Assembly (NCBI RefSeq): GCF_030035675.1
Contig: NC_084489.1
Coordinates: 76,350,270 to 76,414,269 of the forward strand
Direction of reading: 5' to 3'
Origin: Rhineura floridana
Lineage: Eukaryota; Chordata; Lepidosauria; Squamata; Rhineuridae
DNA length: 64,000 bases
This document shows positions 32,019-44,100 of this stretch, one piece after another. The translations under genes and the position numbers were made by a program. The notes beneath the pieces were generated by a model, which was not told where the DNA came from, ran no database searches, and saw nothing but the letters and a program-made list of their open reading frames with translations. How positions within the stretch are numbered: position 1 is the first letter of the stretch; each line of letters begins with the position of its first letter.

Positions 32019-32196
32019 CTATAACTTTAATCTAGATTCTTTTGCTTTCAAAGTCCTAGTTACTAGTTCAATTCTTTCTTTTAGCAAAGTGGCTTCTTTA
32101 ACACTTTTGTGAGTTTGAATATTCCTCAGCAAGAAATGGGTGAGAAACAGCTTCAAGCCTTCATGCAGCATACCCAGTTTGGGGTTGTCAGCCAAC
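32019..32196 (-). CDS. NOM1: NOM1 coding exon 11 with stop codon
   Basis: 178 bases including TAG at 32019-32021. Encodes LADNPKLGMLHEGLKLFLTH then FLLRNIQTHKSVKEATLLKE to ESRLKL. Acceptor TTCCAG|G. No strong AATAAA is seen close downstream; minus-strand candidates lie near 31742-31749 and 31379-31385. Confidence 0.95.
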
Positions 32197-35100
32197 CTGG
32201 AAAAATACAAAGAACTGAGAATTAAAATGATCCAATGTTTTGTTTAGGGCAATGTTACACTGCTTAAGAAGTATGGCCAGGTGAACAGGATAGAAGCTTA
32301 TATAAAATTCTGGTGCATTGTATGGCTAAGCTGGTTAAGCCATAAGGATGATCACATTAGAGCTCTGCAGCAGAATTGAGATGCTTCAGTGTCTAGTTGC
32401 AGCCAGAATTGGTTTGTCAACCAACATCAATAAAAAAAGCAGAGCTCCTTTTTGATAATAGTACAAGGGGTTTGGCAATTTCTACCCAGAACCCCTGGGA
32501 TGACTTACTTTCCAAAGATGTGGTTGAGTTCTTCTGGATCTGTTTTTAAGAATAATGCAGATAACACTTGTCGTAAGAAGTGGACCTTTGGCTTGTCTAA
32601 ATCACTGAATTCAATTACCTAGTTAAAAAGCAATGAAACGTCAAGACAAAAAAGCAAAAACATTTAAGACACTGTCAAGCTATTAACCTGTCTCTAAAAT
32701 TCTTATATTATTAGTATTATGTAAATCACCTGTACGCTACTACTAAAAGAACAGTCAGCAATTATTCCAAAGAGTGAAGTTCACCTGTCTGAAAATACCG
32801 TAAGAATTAAAGCTTAGCTGTGGATCTAACACGAAGACATCTGTTTATTTGACATGCTGGCCAGAGTACAAAATATTTCACCAAACATGATGTGATCAAG
32901 AGTGACTTGCTTAAGTCTTAAAGCTCCCCAGGGTTAGTCAAAGTGACACCCTTAGATGTTGTTGGACTACAACTCCCATTACCTCTGACCATTGGCCATG
33001 CTGGCTGGGGCTGATGGCAGCTGTGGTCAAAAACAGCATCACAATGGCCACTCCTGCATGGGTAGTGATGCAAGCATGAGACAAACCTGTATTTCCACCC
33101 CTATATATAAATATTTATTTATTTTATTTATTTATTTAATTTAATTTCTATACCACCCAAAGCCAAAAGGCTCTCTGGGCGGTGTACATAAGAGTAAAAC
33201 AGCAACATAAAATACAAAAACATAGAAATAAATAGCAAACTCAACAGAACAAATAAATAAATAGCCATTTACTTTGCCCTTGGTTGTTAGGTGAAGTTAC
33301 ATATCAGAGCACAAATGCATTATGCATGAGCCTAACAAGATGTGTTTTTTTTTAAAATTGAGATCTGCTCACTTTGAAAACAGTAAGGAAGAGAGACTTG
33401 GTCTTCAACAGATGAGCCAAGAGATGAACTAAGTTGGAGAAAGCCGTAGTGGACAGGTTTCCCAGATCTCTGATTTTGTCCCATATACTGAACTGGAATG
33501 TCATCTAAAAATAAATAAAAAGAGAAAAAAAGCTGTTTATTAACAACCCTGCTCTCCGTGATCAGCTGGCTGAGGTGCCTCAGGAAGAGAAGTGCTGCTC
33601 TCCTGGCAGAGAGGGAGCTATGCCAGCAGGCGGAGAGTTACTTTGTGGAAGTCCCTGGGTCTGCCTGCAGAAGGCTCCACTGACAGAGTGAGGGAAAGGG
33701 AGGCATGTCTGGGTGGGCACAGAGACACTACACCTCAGCCCCTTTGTTTCCTGGACGTGCCCTAGAAACCAGCACGACACCATCTATGCTAGTTCTGGAC
33801 ATGCCCCAGGAAGTGGCACAACTCTATGTCAGCTCTAGGCATAGTTCATTCTCTCCCACTGTAATCAAAGCTATCCACCCTGCCCGTGGTGAAATGGCAG
33901 GGCACAGGATATGGCAATAGCTTTGCCAGCTGATTCCCCCTCCCCCCAAAAATCATCAATGTCAGGCAGGGTCGCTCTGTAAAGCATTTATGTTAAGCTA
34001 TTAACCATTTCATCTTGTATCATAAGGGCTGTGCAGTATATTCTGATAGCCTCAAATGACACCAGCCTCCAACTTCAGAGAGCAGGGATTAGACGTAAAC
34101 CTCTTGGATTGGAGGATCAAGTCTCCAATCCCAAGTGATCCATTCCCTGAAATAGAAGAGATCATAGAGTATAGCAGAGAGATCTTGCCTGCCCCTTTTT
34201 CTACAAGAGGGGCTTTGATTGCTCTTGTTGTCTGGCCTCCTCAAATGGAAGGGCGGAGAGATAACCCAGACCATGCTTTGCTAGAAAGTGGACTTGTCCT
34301 CTCCCTGATACCTACATTCTCAGTCATTCCCTCCCTTGGAGTTATGTGATGTTCCTGTATTAATGTAAATATGGTAAGTGCTGTTTATATAGAAGACATA
34401 TGGTAAGTGGAGTGAAAGAGGAGGGGGGAGTACATGAGCAGTAGAATGCTGGATGATTGGCTGAGCGTTTGAATGGCTGGGAGTATAAATGGAAGAATGA
34501 CAGTTGAATCTGGGTGGGTGTTGGTGGATGTGAGAGGAAGAAGGTGTTTGGTGGTGGATGTCAGGAGAGTGTGGAGAAAGAGGGAGTGGGAGTTCGTTTT
34601 AATAATAAGTACCACAGGAATAGATGAAACCATACGCTTATGTAACATTATAAAAGTAATCTTGTTATTTCTGATATTTAATAAATACTATTTTGGTTTA
34701 CCGAAGGCCCGATCCTTGGCTGGGGAATATACAGACCAGAAGAGAGGGCAAGGTAATTACCAAGGCTGAAGGGAAACAGTAACGAATGGTGGCAGCGGCG
34801 AAGGGAGGAATAATAACATTTCAAGTATCCAGAGCAACCCAGAGTTATATGGGTAATCTATATAGATACCAAGGGGTTGGGAACAGCATACGCACGCAGT
34901 CACAAAAGTAACCAGATAGAGAGAGACTCAGGCAAAGTCTCTGGGAATATTGGTTACAGGACGTGACTGGTGGTGCTGCCTAGCAGGGGGATCTAGTGAG
35001 ATCTGTGCTATAGCGGAGAGAGAAACCATATAAAGGACAGTCCGGACTGGTGGAGTCCCTGGTGGTGCCTAGTGAAAGGCAGTAGCCACAAGCAGGTAGG

Positions 35101-38100
35101 AACCTGACAGGGAGAGCCAGGGAAGGACGTCACAAGTTACTTCAAGCAAAGGGGGAAAAAAAGAGAGAATAAAGGAAGGGAAGAAAGAGATATGGTAATT
35201 GTGGGAAAAGGCAGGCTTCCAGCTGTAGAGTCCTACCTTGTGGTGCCCTTGTCATGAGAGACTGTCCCTCACTAAATGGATAATTGTGGATTAACTTAAG
35301 CACTGGAGCACACTGTTCTCAGAATTTGCACTGTGTGTGTTCGGCCACGCAGGTCACTCAAATACTTGCAACAGGAGATGTCAGGGACTGAACCTAGAAT
35401 CTTTTGCATTCACTTTGATCACTGAGCTATGGCTCCTTTCTGAGAACGTGCTTGTGCTGGGCTTCACAAACATCACGGAAGTGTTATGGCTCTGACCTCC
35501 GCCCTGAAAACAATTTCCCACATAAATGCAGCTATCATCTTTATCAACCATATATTCAATTAAATATTACCATCTGATAACACCATTTTCATTCCCAGAA
35601 ATATATTTAAAAGGTGCAACCAGTAAAGAGGAAGGCAAGTTCTTAACTTACCTGGAATCGTCTTTCATATTCACAGAACTTGGCAGACAAATATGCATAG
35701 AAGGGGTTATAAGTCTTCTCTTGCAGGCAACAGTCTATGAGGACATGGACAATCTCTCTCTCCTGCTGATCTTTAAGTCTAAGCCTAAAAGATCAATTGC
35801 CATTATGTAAATTCCATTTCCTGAATGTTTAGGCTGAACTACCATAAAATAAAGTTACTGCCCCCCAGAGTTAATTCATTCTTGACTTCAGCTCAATCCA
35901 TTAAGCATCAAGTAAAAAAAAGGATCAAAATAGTTTATGTCAAGCCAGTTTCTTCATTGCAGTGTATTTCTAGATAATGTTACAGAAGAGAGTCATACTA
36001 TGCATTATTGGAAAAGAAAGCATTTCAAACAGTGTGCTTTGCACAGTATACAGTTGTGGAGAAAATACTAATTTTATGAAAAGGGTTGATAGGAAGGGTA
36101 ATTAGGGCTACCATTTGGAATACTATGGTATTCAAAGGAACTGAGGGGGGAAATCCCTTTATATTCAATAGTATGTGGAGACCAAAGGATACATACTAAG
36201 TTAACACTGTCATCTAGACCAGCTGTGCTGGTTGGGGCTGATGGGAGTTGTAATTCAAAACATCTGGAGGGCACCATTTTTGGGGTTGGCTGATCTACAC
36301 TGAATCAAGAAGTTACTAGTGGGGGGTGACTGAAGAAAAACTATTCTCTTAAGTTTTTCGAATTCCTAATTGAGGGTGTTGGGAATTGCAACCAACCTAA
36401 TTACAAAAATATAATCAGCATTAGCGAGTTCCCACTGGCTGCCTCAGCAGAAACCCTGGCAGGACTGAATGGCCTTCTTACAGAGCTGGACCACACAGAG
36501 GAAAATTAAAACACGTTGGCAGGGAATAGTCTTAACTTGTGCTGTACCTGTTCTGTCAAATAAGTCTGATTTAGCTTCCAGAACTGTCAAATGCTTGGCA
36601 GCGCAAAAGCCAGTTAAAATGAAAAATGCTTAATATTATAATGCAGAGATTGTCTAGCACAAAATTTTTATCCTTTCAAGATGAGGCTTTCATCTACAGC
36701 TACCAAGTCTGAGATGAACAACATGGCTAGGATGGCCTGATTTTGCTAAATGCTTAATTTTATACCAAAACATATTTCAGTGATGTCAATGGAACAATCA
36801 CATGCAATGGGCTCCTTCTAGGAGGAAGGGCCGGATATAAATCAAATAATAAATACATTTGTAACAAACAATGCCACTGATGGCCACACAAGATGTTGTT
36901 AGCCAAGAGTCAAAAGTAATACAACTAATTTCTATATCTAGGACAGAGGTTACTAATGTGGCACCTGTGGGCACACACGTGCCCATTGAGGCTTTCCTTG
37001 TCACCCCACTCCTTTGCTGAAATTAGGCTTGAAAGCAGCATTCTATTGTAGCCAATAGAATAAGACATGGCAAGTGCTTGGTTGTGGTGTCTGTGTGGTG
37101 CCTACATCAGTTTCTCCAATTTGCAAATATGCCTATGGGCTCTGATAAGTTTGGCAATTTCTGATCTAGGAGCTAAAAATGAACTGAGGGGGATGTGTGG
37201 ATGTCAGAACACTCATTTCCTCATATATTTAGTACTGGCTGTTAAATAAAATGCTGGGGTACATGCAGCCAAAGACCCAACATTCCACCAAGTGGGTACT
37301 TTACAGTTTATACTCAGCAAGGCATTTTACTGTAATTCACAGCTGAATCTAATTTTAGATACTGAGGTCTATGGGACCTCCTATTACATTTGCACATACT
37401 TTTTTTCACACCAGAGAGGGACGCTAATTTAAGCTACCTGCAGGTAAGCTGGTTGGTGGGTTCTAAATTTTAGGGGTGGGGAAATCACAAGGACACTGTT
37501 TTAAATTTAAATGGGTTCACGTAACAACGTTCCCAGGAGGTGAACTGGTTGGTTAACTGAGAAATTTGGCTGGGCTTGAGCATTTGCTAGAAGTGATTCA
37601 CCTGTTTGGGCTTTCTTTGACTGGGTTTAAACAGACATGGGTTGGGGTGTGTCCTCCTCCACTTGGTAAATGTACTGTCTGCCTTCAATTTAGGGCAAAA
37701 AGGAGTATATCACACACAGAGCAGCCCCTAGGCACCAGGAAGTGGGGCACTTGCCCCGGGCCCTGCACTTTTGGGGGCCCCCGCGCTTGGTGATCTGAGA
37801 AGCTGGGCTGTGGCGGGTTTTTTCCTTTCTCTTCAGCCATGCAGCGGCCGTCTAGCCAGCCACTTCCCGAGCTGATTTTAGGCGGGAGGTTTGAATTCCC
37901 TGCATGCTCTTTGGCTGCGTGCCTGAGTCAGTGGCTTCCCTGTGCTGCCGCCGCTCATCAACTGTGAAGCGGGTGTGCAGCGCTTAGCCAGCTAATTTTA
38001 GGCGGAAGGTTTGAATCCCCTGCCTGCTCTTTGGCTGCGTGACTGAGTCAGTGGCTTCCCTGTGCTGCTGCCGCTCATCAGCTGTGAAAATCTAGATTTT

Positions 38101-41100
38101 GACAAGCTGATTAATGATTTTGCAGAAGTGAAAGCAAGGAAGATAAATCTTTGAGAATAAATATATAGTTTCTTATATTTATATTATTTTAATCCGAAAG
38201 TAATTGCCCATCAACAAAGCAGCCAGGCCCAGACATTTACAGAAATGATTAAATTCTGTCATCCTCAATATTTAAAACAATGGTTCTGCACAAAGTGTTT
38301 TCAATTGTTTAGTTAGGAAGATAAAGATGGGAAAGTATTTAGGAAGATAAAGATGGGACAGTCTAGAAATAGACTGTCATATCTAGCAGATATCAACAAA
38401 GGGAAGACAGATGTCGAGAGACCAGTGAAGAAATGGATATGTATGGAACAGGTTGACTAGAGACCTATTCCCTGAAGTGAAGGTAATCATATTTGTATTT
38501 AATAGGTTGTTAGCCTCATATGTAAATATTATAATTACATATATTCGTAAATAAAATATATATCTCTCTCTAATATATATATATATATAGAGAGAGAAAG
38601 AATGTGGGGGGGGGGCAACAATGCTTTTGCCCTGGGCCCCGCACATGCTAAGGGTGGGCCTGCTCTCTCTCTCTCTCTCACTCACTCACTCACACACTCA
38701 CAGACTCACACACACACACCACTTTTTAAAACAGAACATATACTTTTCTGAGTGGCAACCATTTCTCATCATCTTGGGTACAGGTTTCAATCCTACATCA
38801 GAATTTTAAATAATGTTACTCTGTACTTGATCAAACATTTCAGTATAAGTACAATTCAGTGCACTGCTCAGCTACTTTTTTGAGCAGTGACAAGTTCCAG
38901 CAGCAGCATTACAAGATTTTGCTCCTTTGGAAGAAAGAGTACTGGAGACTTGTATATTTACAATTTATGTTTTAGTTAATATACAAGCAGAGCATATTGG
39001 AAACTATGAGGCACTCCACACCAGGCAGCAAATCTGCCAATGCTGCATCAGATCCCAGAAAGCATCTCCTCGCAAGGCTTTGCCTCATTTTAGCAAACTC
39101 TAGCTAAAAAATCTCAGCTCTCCTCTCTAAATTCAAGCTGCGGTTTCTCTTCCTCCCTCATATGTATATACCCTGCAGAGTTATAGTCTCAGACCCCACC
39201 CCCTGCAGGTAGATTACCCATTCAAGATAACATCCACAGCCGTTAAAGGAACATTAAGGTTCTTTTGTCAGATCCCATCAGGGGACACTTTAGGGAAAGT
39301 CATAGTTTCAGACCCATTTACAGTAATCAGATGGACAGACTCACAATGCCACCCCCTCTCTCAAAAGAGGTTCAGCTAGCATTAAAGGGCTCCAGGCTCA
39401 AAGTTTTCTCAGAGGAACTGAAAACTGAGAAGGTTAAGAAGAACCCAAAAGCATACTAGTGATACATGACTGGTTATTTATGTAATAGTCTATTTCCACA
39501 CTAACCTTTTTTACTCCTCTAGCCAAAAAGTAACATCTTCATTCAGCCCAGTAACAAATAGGCAATGTGTAACCTTTAAAGAAAGTTGCTATGCATTCTT
39601 GTTCACATTAAGACAGACACCCCTTTGGTTCCCAGTTTCTATCTTACTGTTCTCAAAACACAAATTAGAATATCCTTCATAAGAAGGTCCACCCTTGCTC
39701 TCCATTACTGAGAGGGAGGGCCATATCTCAGTGGTAGAGCATCTGCTATGTGTGCAGAAGGTCCCAAGTTCAATCTTTGCCGCCTCTGGGTAGGGCTAAG
39801 AGAGACCCCTGTCTGAAACCTTGGAAAGCCGCTGCCAGTCAGTGTATACTGAACTAGATAGATCAATGGTTTGATTTGGTATAAGGCAGCCGCCTGTGTT
39901 CCTATTACTGGTTACCTTCACCCCCCCCCCCAAAAAAGCAGTTTGGCAGCTAGCATTTGTAAGACATTTTTACCTAGGCATCCCAAATCCCTGAAGTTGG
40001 GAAGTTTTCAAAACACTTGATTCCAAACACACCACTCTACCAAAACACACATACATTTTCCTTGACCAGGGACTGTAGAATTGCATTCGTATAGCTATTA
40101 CCTTTGCTTGACAAGCCATTTCTAAGCATGCTTCCATGAAGAACATAAGCATGTCAAATAGTCTCACAGTGAATGGTTCTTTGCCAAGATCTCCTGAGTT
40201 GTTCTATAGGTTAGAACTGCCTCAAGATTTGCGGCCCCTTCTCAAACAGATCTACCTTTCTTCTGCTTTTTGCCATACCTGCACTGGATCCTGTTCCATT
40301 CTGGCATGTCTTTATCCAGCAATATATTCTGCTGGACCAACAAGCCTGACTGCTCCAGTTAGCTACCAGGAATCTTCTTCTCCTCTATCGTCCCAATCAG
40401 TTGTTGTGGGAAGGATCTTCAATGGAGGCAGATAATCTTCTCAGTCTGTTTACTTCCATAACTCACAGGCTTCTGAATTATCTTCACTATATGGCATTGC
40501 CTCTGAGGGTGCGAGGGTGTGAGTTTAAGGGACCTGATTGAACCTATTAAAACCTTCATGGTATGCACAAGAGGTTTTTCACTCATGACTGCAGACACCA
40601 GCTGGTCTCTCTACCAAACTGCACACTTCCATCATTTTCCCTTGCTTCAACTCTGGCAGATTCTTCCCCCCCACACAACTTTCCTAAAAGCCTTTCCTCC
40701 AGATTTTGTGTCCTCATCACTGCTGACAGGGTCCTGAACAGACAGACCTTTCTGATTTTGGTTACTGTTTGCATTACTCCACAGTACAAACTCGTCAGTT
40801 ACTCATTCATTTCATAGACCTCATAAGATTTGTGGTGTTTTTGTAATTACTTAAATTTACAAGTTCCCCAAAAAAGCTTATTGGAAGCAAATAATCACTC
40901 CTTTAATAGGCAGCAAGTCTGCTGCTCTCCCAACAGATCTCCAGAAAGTTACCAGTACAGCCACACACAAGGGTGCTCCTCAGTTTGGCTAACCCAAGCT
41001 AAAAATTTATTCTTCAGATTCAAACTCTCACTCTCTCCTCTTCACCTGCACAGCATTAACCTCAGATCCCACCCCCTGCAGATAGATTGCCCATTCAGAA

Positions 41101-44100
41101 GACCATCCACAACCATTAAAGGAGCATTAAGGTTTTCTTTTTCTTTTTTAACATCCATTAGGCAACACTTTAAGCAAACCATAGGGATAGACCTATTCAC
41201 TGAAATCAGATGGCTATATGCTCAAAAGGGTGTATTTTCTCACTCCAGGAAGCACACTCTTTTACTAAAATGGGACTATAAGATTTCAATCCTATGCACA
41301 ATTACCTGCAAGCAAGCTCCACTGAATATTTTACTTCTGAGTACACATGCTCAGGATTGCAGTGTTAGAATGTTTCCACCTGTTTCTGGTTTACAATTTC
41401 CTTGTATCAAGCAGAAGGTACACTCGACCCAGCTAAGACTTAGCCTTCTGCCATACTTTGCAGACATTTTTTCAGGAGAAATTTCTGTCACATCCTAACA
41501 GGGGGTTAGTTCCTGAAATCATCCTACCTAGTGACTACTTACTTTAAAAGTTTTTCGAAGGCATCCAAAAAGTCTTCACTAGACATCAAGATACAAAATA
41601 TATTCCTCCTAATGTCTGTGTTCATTCTCTGTTTACGAGCAAGTTCCAGAATCTTTGAACTCACCTGAAAGAGAGAAAAGGGGTGTAAACTAAACATTTC
41701 ATAAGCCATTAATATTCTTAAAATATCTCTATCTTGGGTGAGTTACATATAGTAGGGACCTGCTAATATGGCGGCGCCAGTGGGGCGATCAGCTGTAGCG
41801 CGGGCAGCTCCAGCCGTAGCGCTACAGCTGATCACACGCTATAGCTGATGAGCTGTAGTGAGGGGAGCTTGCGCTATAAAGCTGATCACTGTCAGCTGGA
41901 GCACAGCGGCTGGAATACAGTAGGGCCCCTTTCCGCCGGTTTTCACTTTCCGGCAGGGGCCTGGAACGTAACCTGCCATATGAGTGGGGCCCTACTGTAC
42001 ATTCAAATGTTCTGGTAACTTCTTCTTTGATCTGGAACATACTTCCAATCTGGACTGGACAGCACAGCACCAGTTTTCTGCTGAGAAGCCCCTTTTTCTA
42101 TTTGTCTATGTACGGGATTGTTTGCAAACAGCAGTTAGTTTTATATCTTCAGCAGGAAACTGGCCCAGTCCCCTAAGTCTAGATTGGGGTCCTGTGATTG
42201 CTTTTTCTTTAGAACAACAAGCAGCCTGTAGTTTGGTGTGTCCAGATTGTTGTGGTGCTAAATTAGTTAATTAGTTAAGCAGAGAGTAACAGCGGTCTGA
42301 AATGCGTGTGTGCCAGCGTGTGTGTGCATTTACCTAAAAAAGCAGGCTTTTACCCTGCATTGAGATCACTGAGACTTAGTAAAATAAGAAAAGCTACTTT
42401 ATTTATAGAAATACATAGTAGAGAGAAAGGCATACCTAGTTCTAACTAACTAACTAACTTGGAGGTGCAATGCCCAGGCATGGGAGTTGCCCTCATGGCT
42501 AGGAGAGAGAGAGCAGAGACAAAAGGTGACTCCTCTCTCCGGGACAGTCGGAGAAGAGAGGGCAGAAGGAGGAGGAGCAAATAAGTTTCCCTTAAGACGT
42601 ATCAGTCTAACAAGGGAAGGAAGTCAGTCAGAGCATCACAGGTAAAGGTAATCAAGCCTATCCATCTGGAGGACCCTTACTCTATCTCCCTTCTGGAACA
42701 TAAATGAAAGAACAAAACAGGAGTTGCTCTTGCCCCACTTCCAACAAAACATGCCCAGTTCTTTCAGTCTCTCCTCATAGGGCTTGGTTTCTAGTCCCCT
42801 GATCATACTTGTTGCCCTCCTCTGAACCTGTTCCAGTTTGTCTGCATCCTTCTTGAAGTGCGGATACCAGAACTGGACGCAGTATTCAAGATGAGGCCTA
42901 AACATATTACATTTACCTTTCCTTCAGGTAGTATTTGTTGAATTTTGCTGCTGGTGCCATCAATCATTGGAGCTCCACTCCAAGAGGATCCAACAATCCA
43001 CCACCGACCAACTCGATCAGCACTGAGGAGAGATTCCAATGATACTCGAAGTTGAGCTTCTTTTCCAGAACTGCTATTATGAACCTTACAGAAGAGAAGA
43101 ATGTTTTGTTAGAGAAGAATTTTAAATATAAAGAGTCTTTTACCCAGTTGTCAACATAGTTAAGACTTCTTCCAGGTCCATCTGGAAGTAGAGATGATGG
43201 AAACAGACACTGTGGTTTACTTGAACTGAAAGTGTTCTTGCGCACCTCTTTTTTTTTTTTTAACAAATGTCAAACTCAGCAGCCAATCCTCCTTCTACAA
43301 AACCAAACCTGGTTGCGCTAAGTCTGTCAACTGTTCTATGTAAGTAGGTCCTAAGGCCTGTGATCTTAGCAGCAGCATTTAATATTGCTCAGACTTCACT
43401 GATAGTGTACAATCCTGAAAGAAATATAGCAATATGGTTTTTCCTGTATTTTACCAGTGTCCTCAGCAGCTTTCTTAATTTCTCAACTGGCTCAGGATCA
43501 TAACCAGGGATTTTTCTCATGTCGTTATTTTTTAGTGCCAGCATAGTCTCCAACATGAAGCATACCTTTTGAAAAAGACAGGAAGTCTGCATTATTGTTC
43601 CAGTACCTAAAATGGCAAAGATCTCTAGCATAATGAAAATCGGACTAGAATCAACGTGATTTTATATCCATCCCTAAGACTGATATTAAAATATGAAAAC
43701 AGAAACAAATGTGACCGATTTATTATTAACTTTTTGCCTTCCACGTATAGATCTGAAGGCAATGTACAAAATATTTATGGAGAGCTACATTCCTTCTTCA
43801 GAAATATAAAAAGCTCTAGTTGACATGTTTTCCAGGGAATGCTCAAATTGTAAAAAGTCAAATATTGTGGCACAACTTTTTGTCTTTCGTTTCATGAAGT
43901 CTTGTACAGACCTGGATGCTAACATCATTTGAATGTGTGTCTAAACACATGGCTTTATTTGAGTGCAATATTGTTATCAAGTACTCAGAGCCTTCAGGCA
44001 CAGACCTGGGATGGCAGCCTCTAGCGCAAGATAAAGAGGCAGATGAGGAGGAATGGGGAGGGGAAGCCTGTCTGGGGAAAGCCTGCCCTTGTCAGAAGGT

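Larger units (their letters stand above)
32197..35651 (-). other. NOM1: NOM1 introns 8-10
   Basis: Introns 32197-32508, 32619-33372 and 33505-35651. They hold a MITE relic (32950-33040), a minus LINE tail (33105-33250) and an LTR-like fossil (about 34340-35200). Confidence 0.8.
35785..41542 (-). other. NOM1: NOM1 intron 7
   Basis: 5.8-kb intron with a MITE relic (36215-36295), LINE tail (36808-36858), degenerate hAT-like repeat (about 36940-37170), a tandem duplication (37852-38091), TA/GA and TC/AC simple repeats (38555-38720), a SINE (39711-39903) and a diverged duplicated block (39009-39430 and 40905-41235). Confidence 0.75.
41665..42916 (-). other. NOM1: NOM1 intron 6
   Basis: 1.25-kb intron, about three quarters transposon: a TIR element (41751-41998) and the LTR/CR1 composite (42248-42901). 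Confidence 0.85.

Noticed and set aside
40830-41498. 222-codon plus-strand open frame in NOM1 intron 7
   Set aside because: No recognisable domain, it starts outside any exon context, and the homologous block at 39009-39430 does not keep the frame.
41815-41870. Possible regulatory palindrome at GCGCTACAGCTGATC
   Set aside because: It is the internal hairpin of the TIR element at 41751-41998, so it is better explained as transposon structure.
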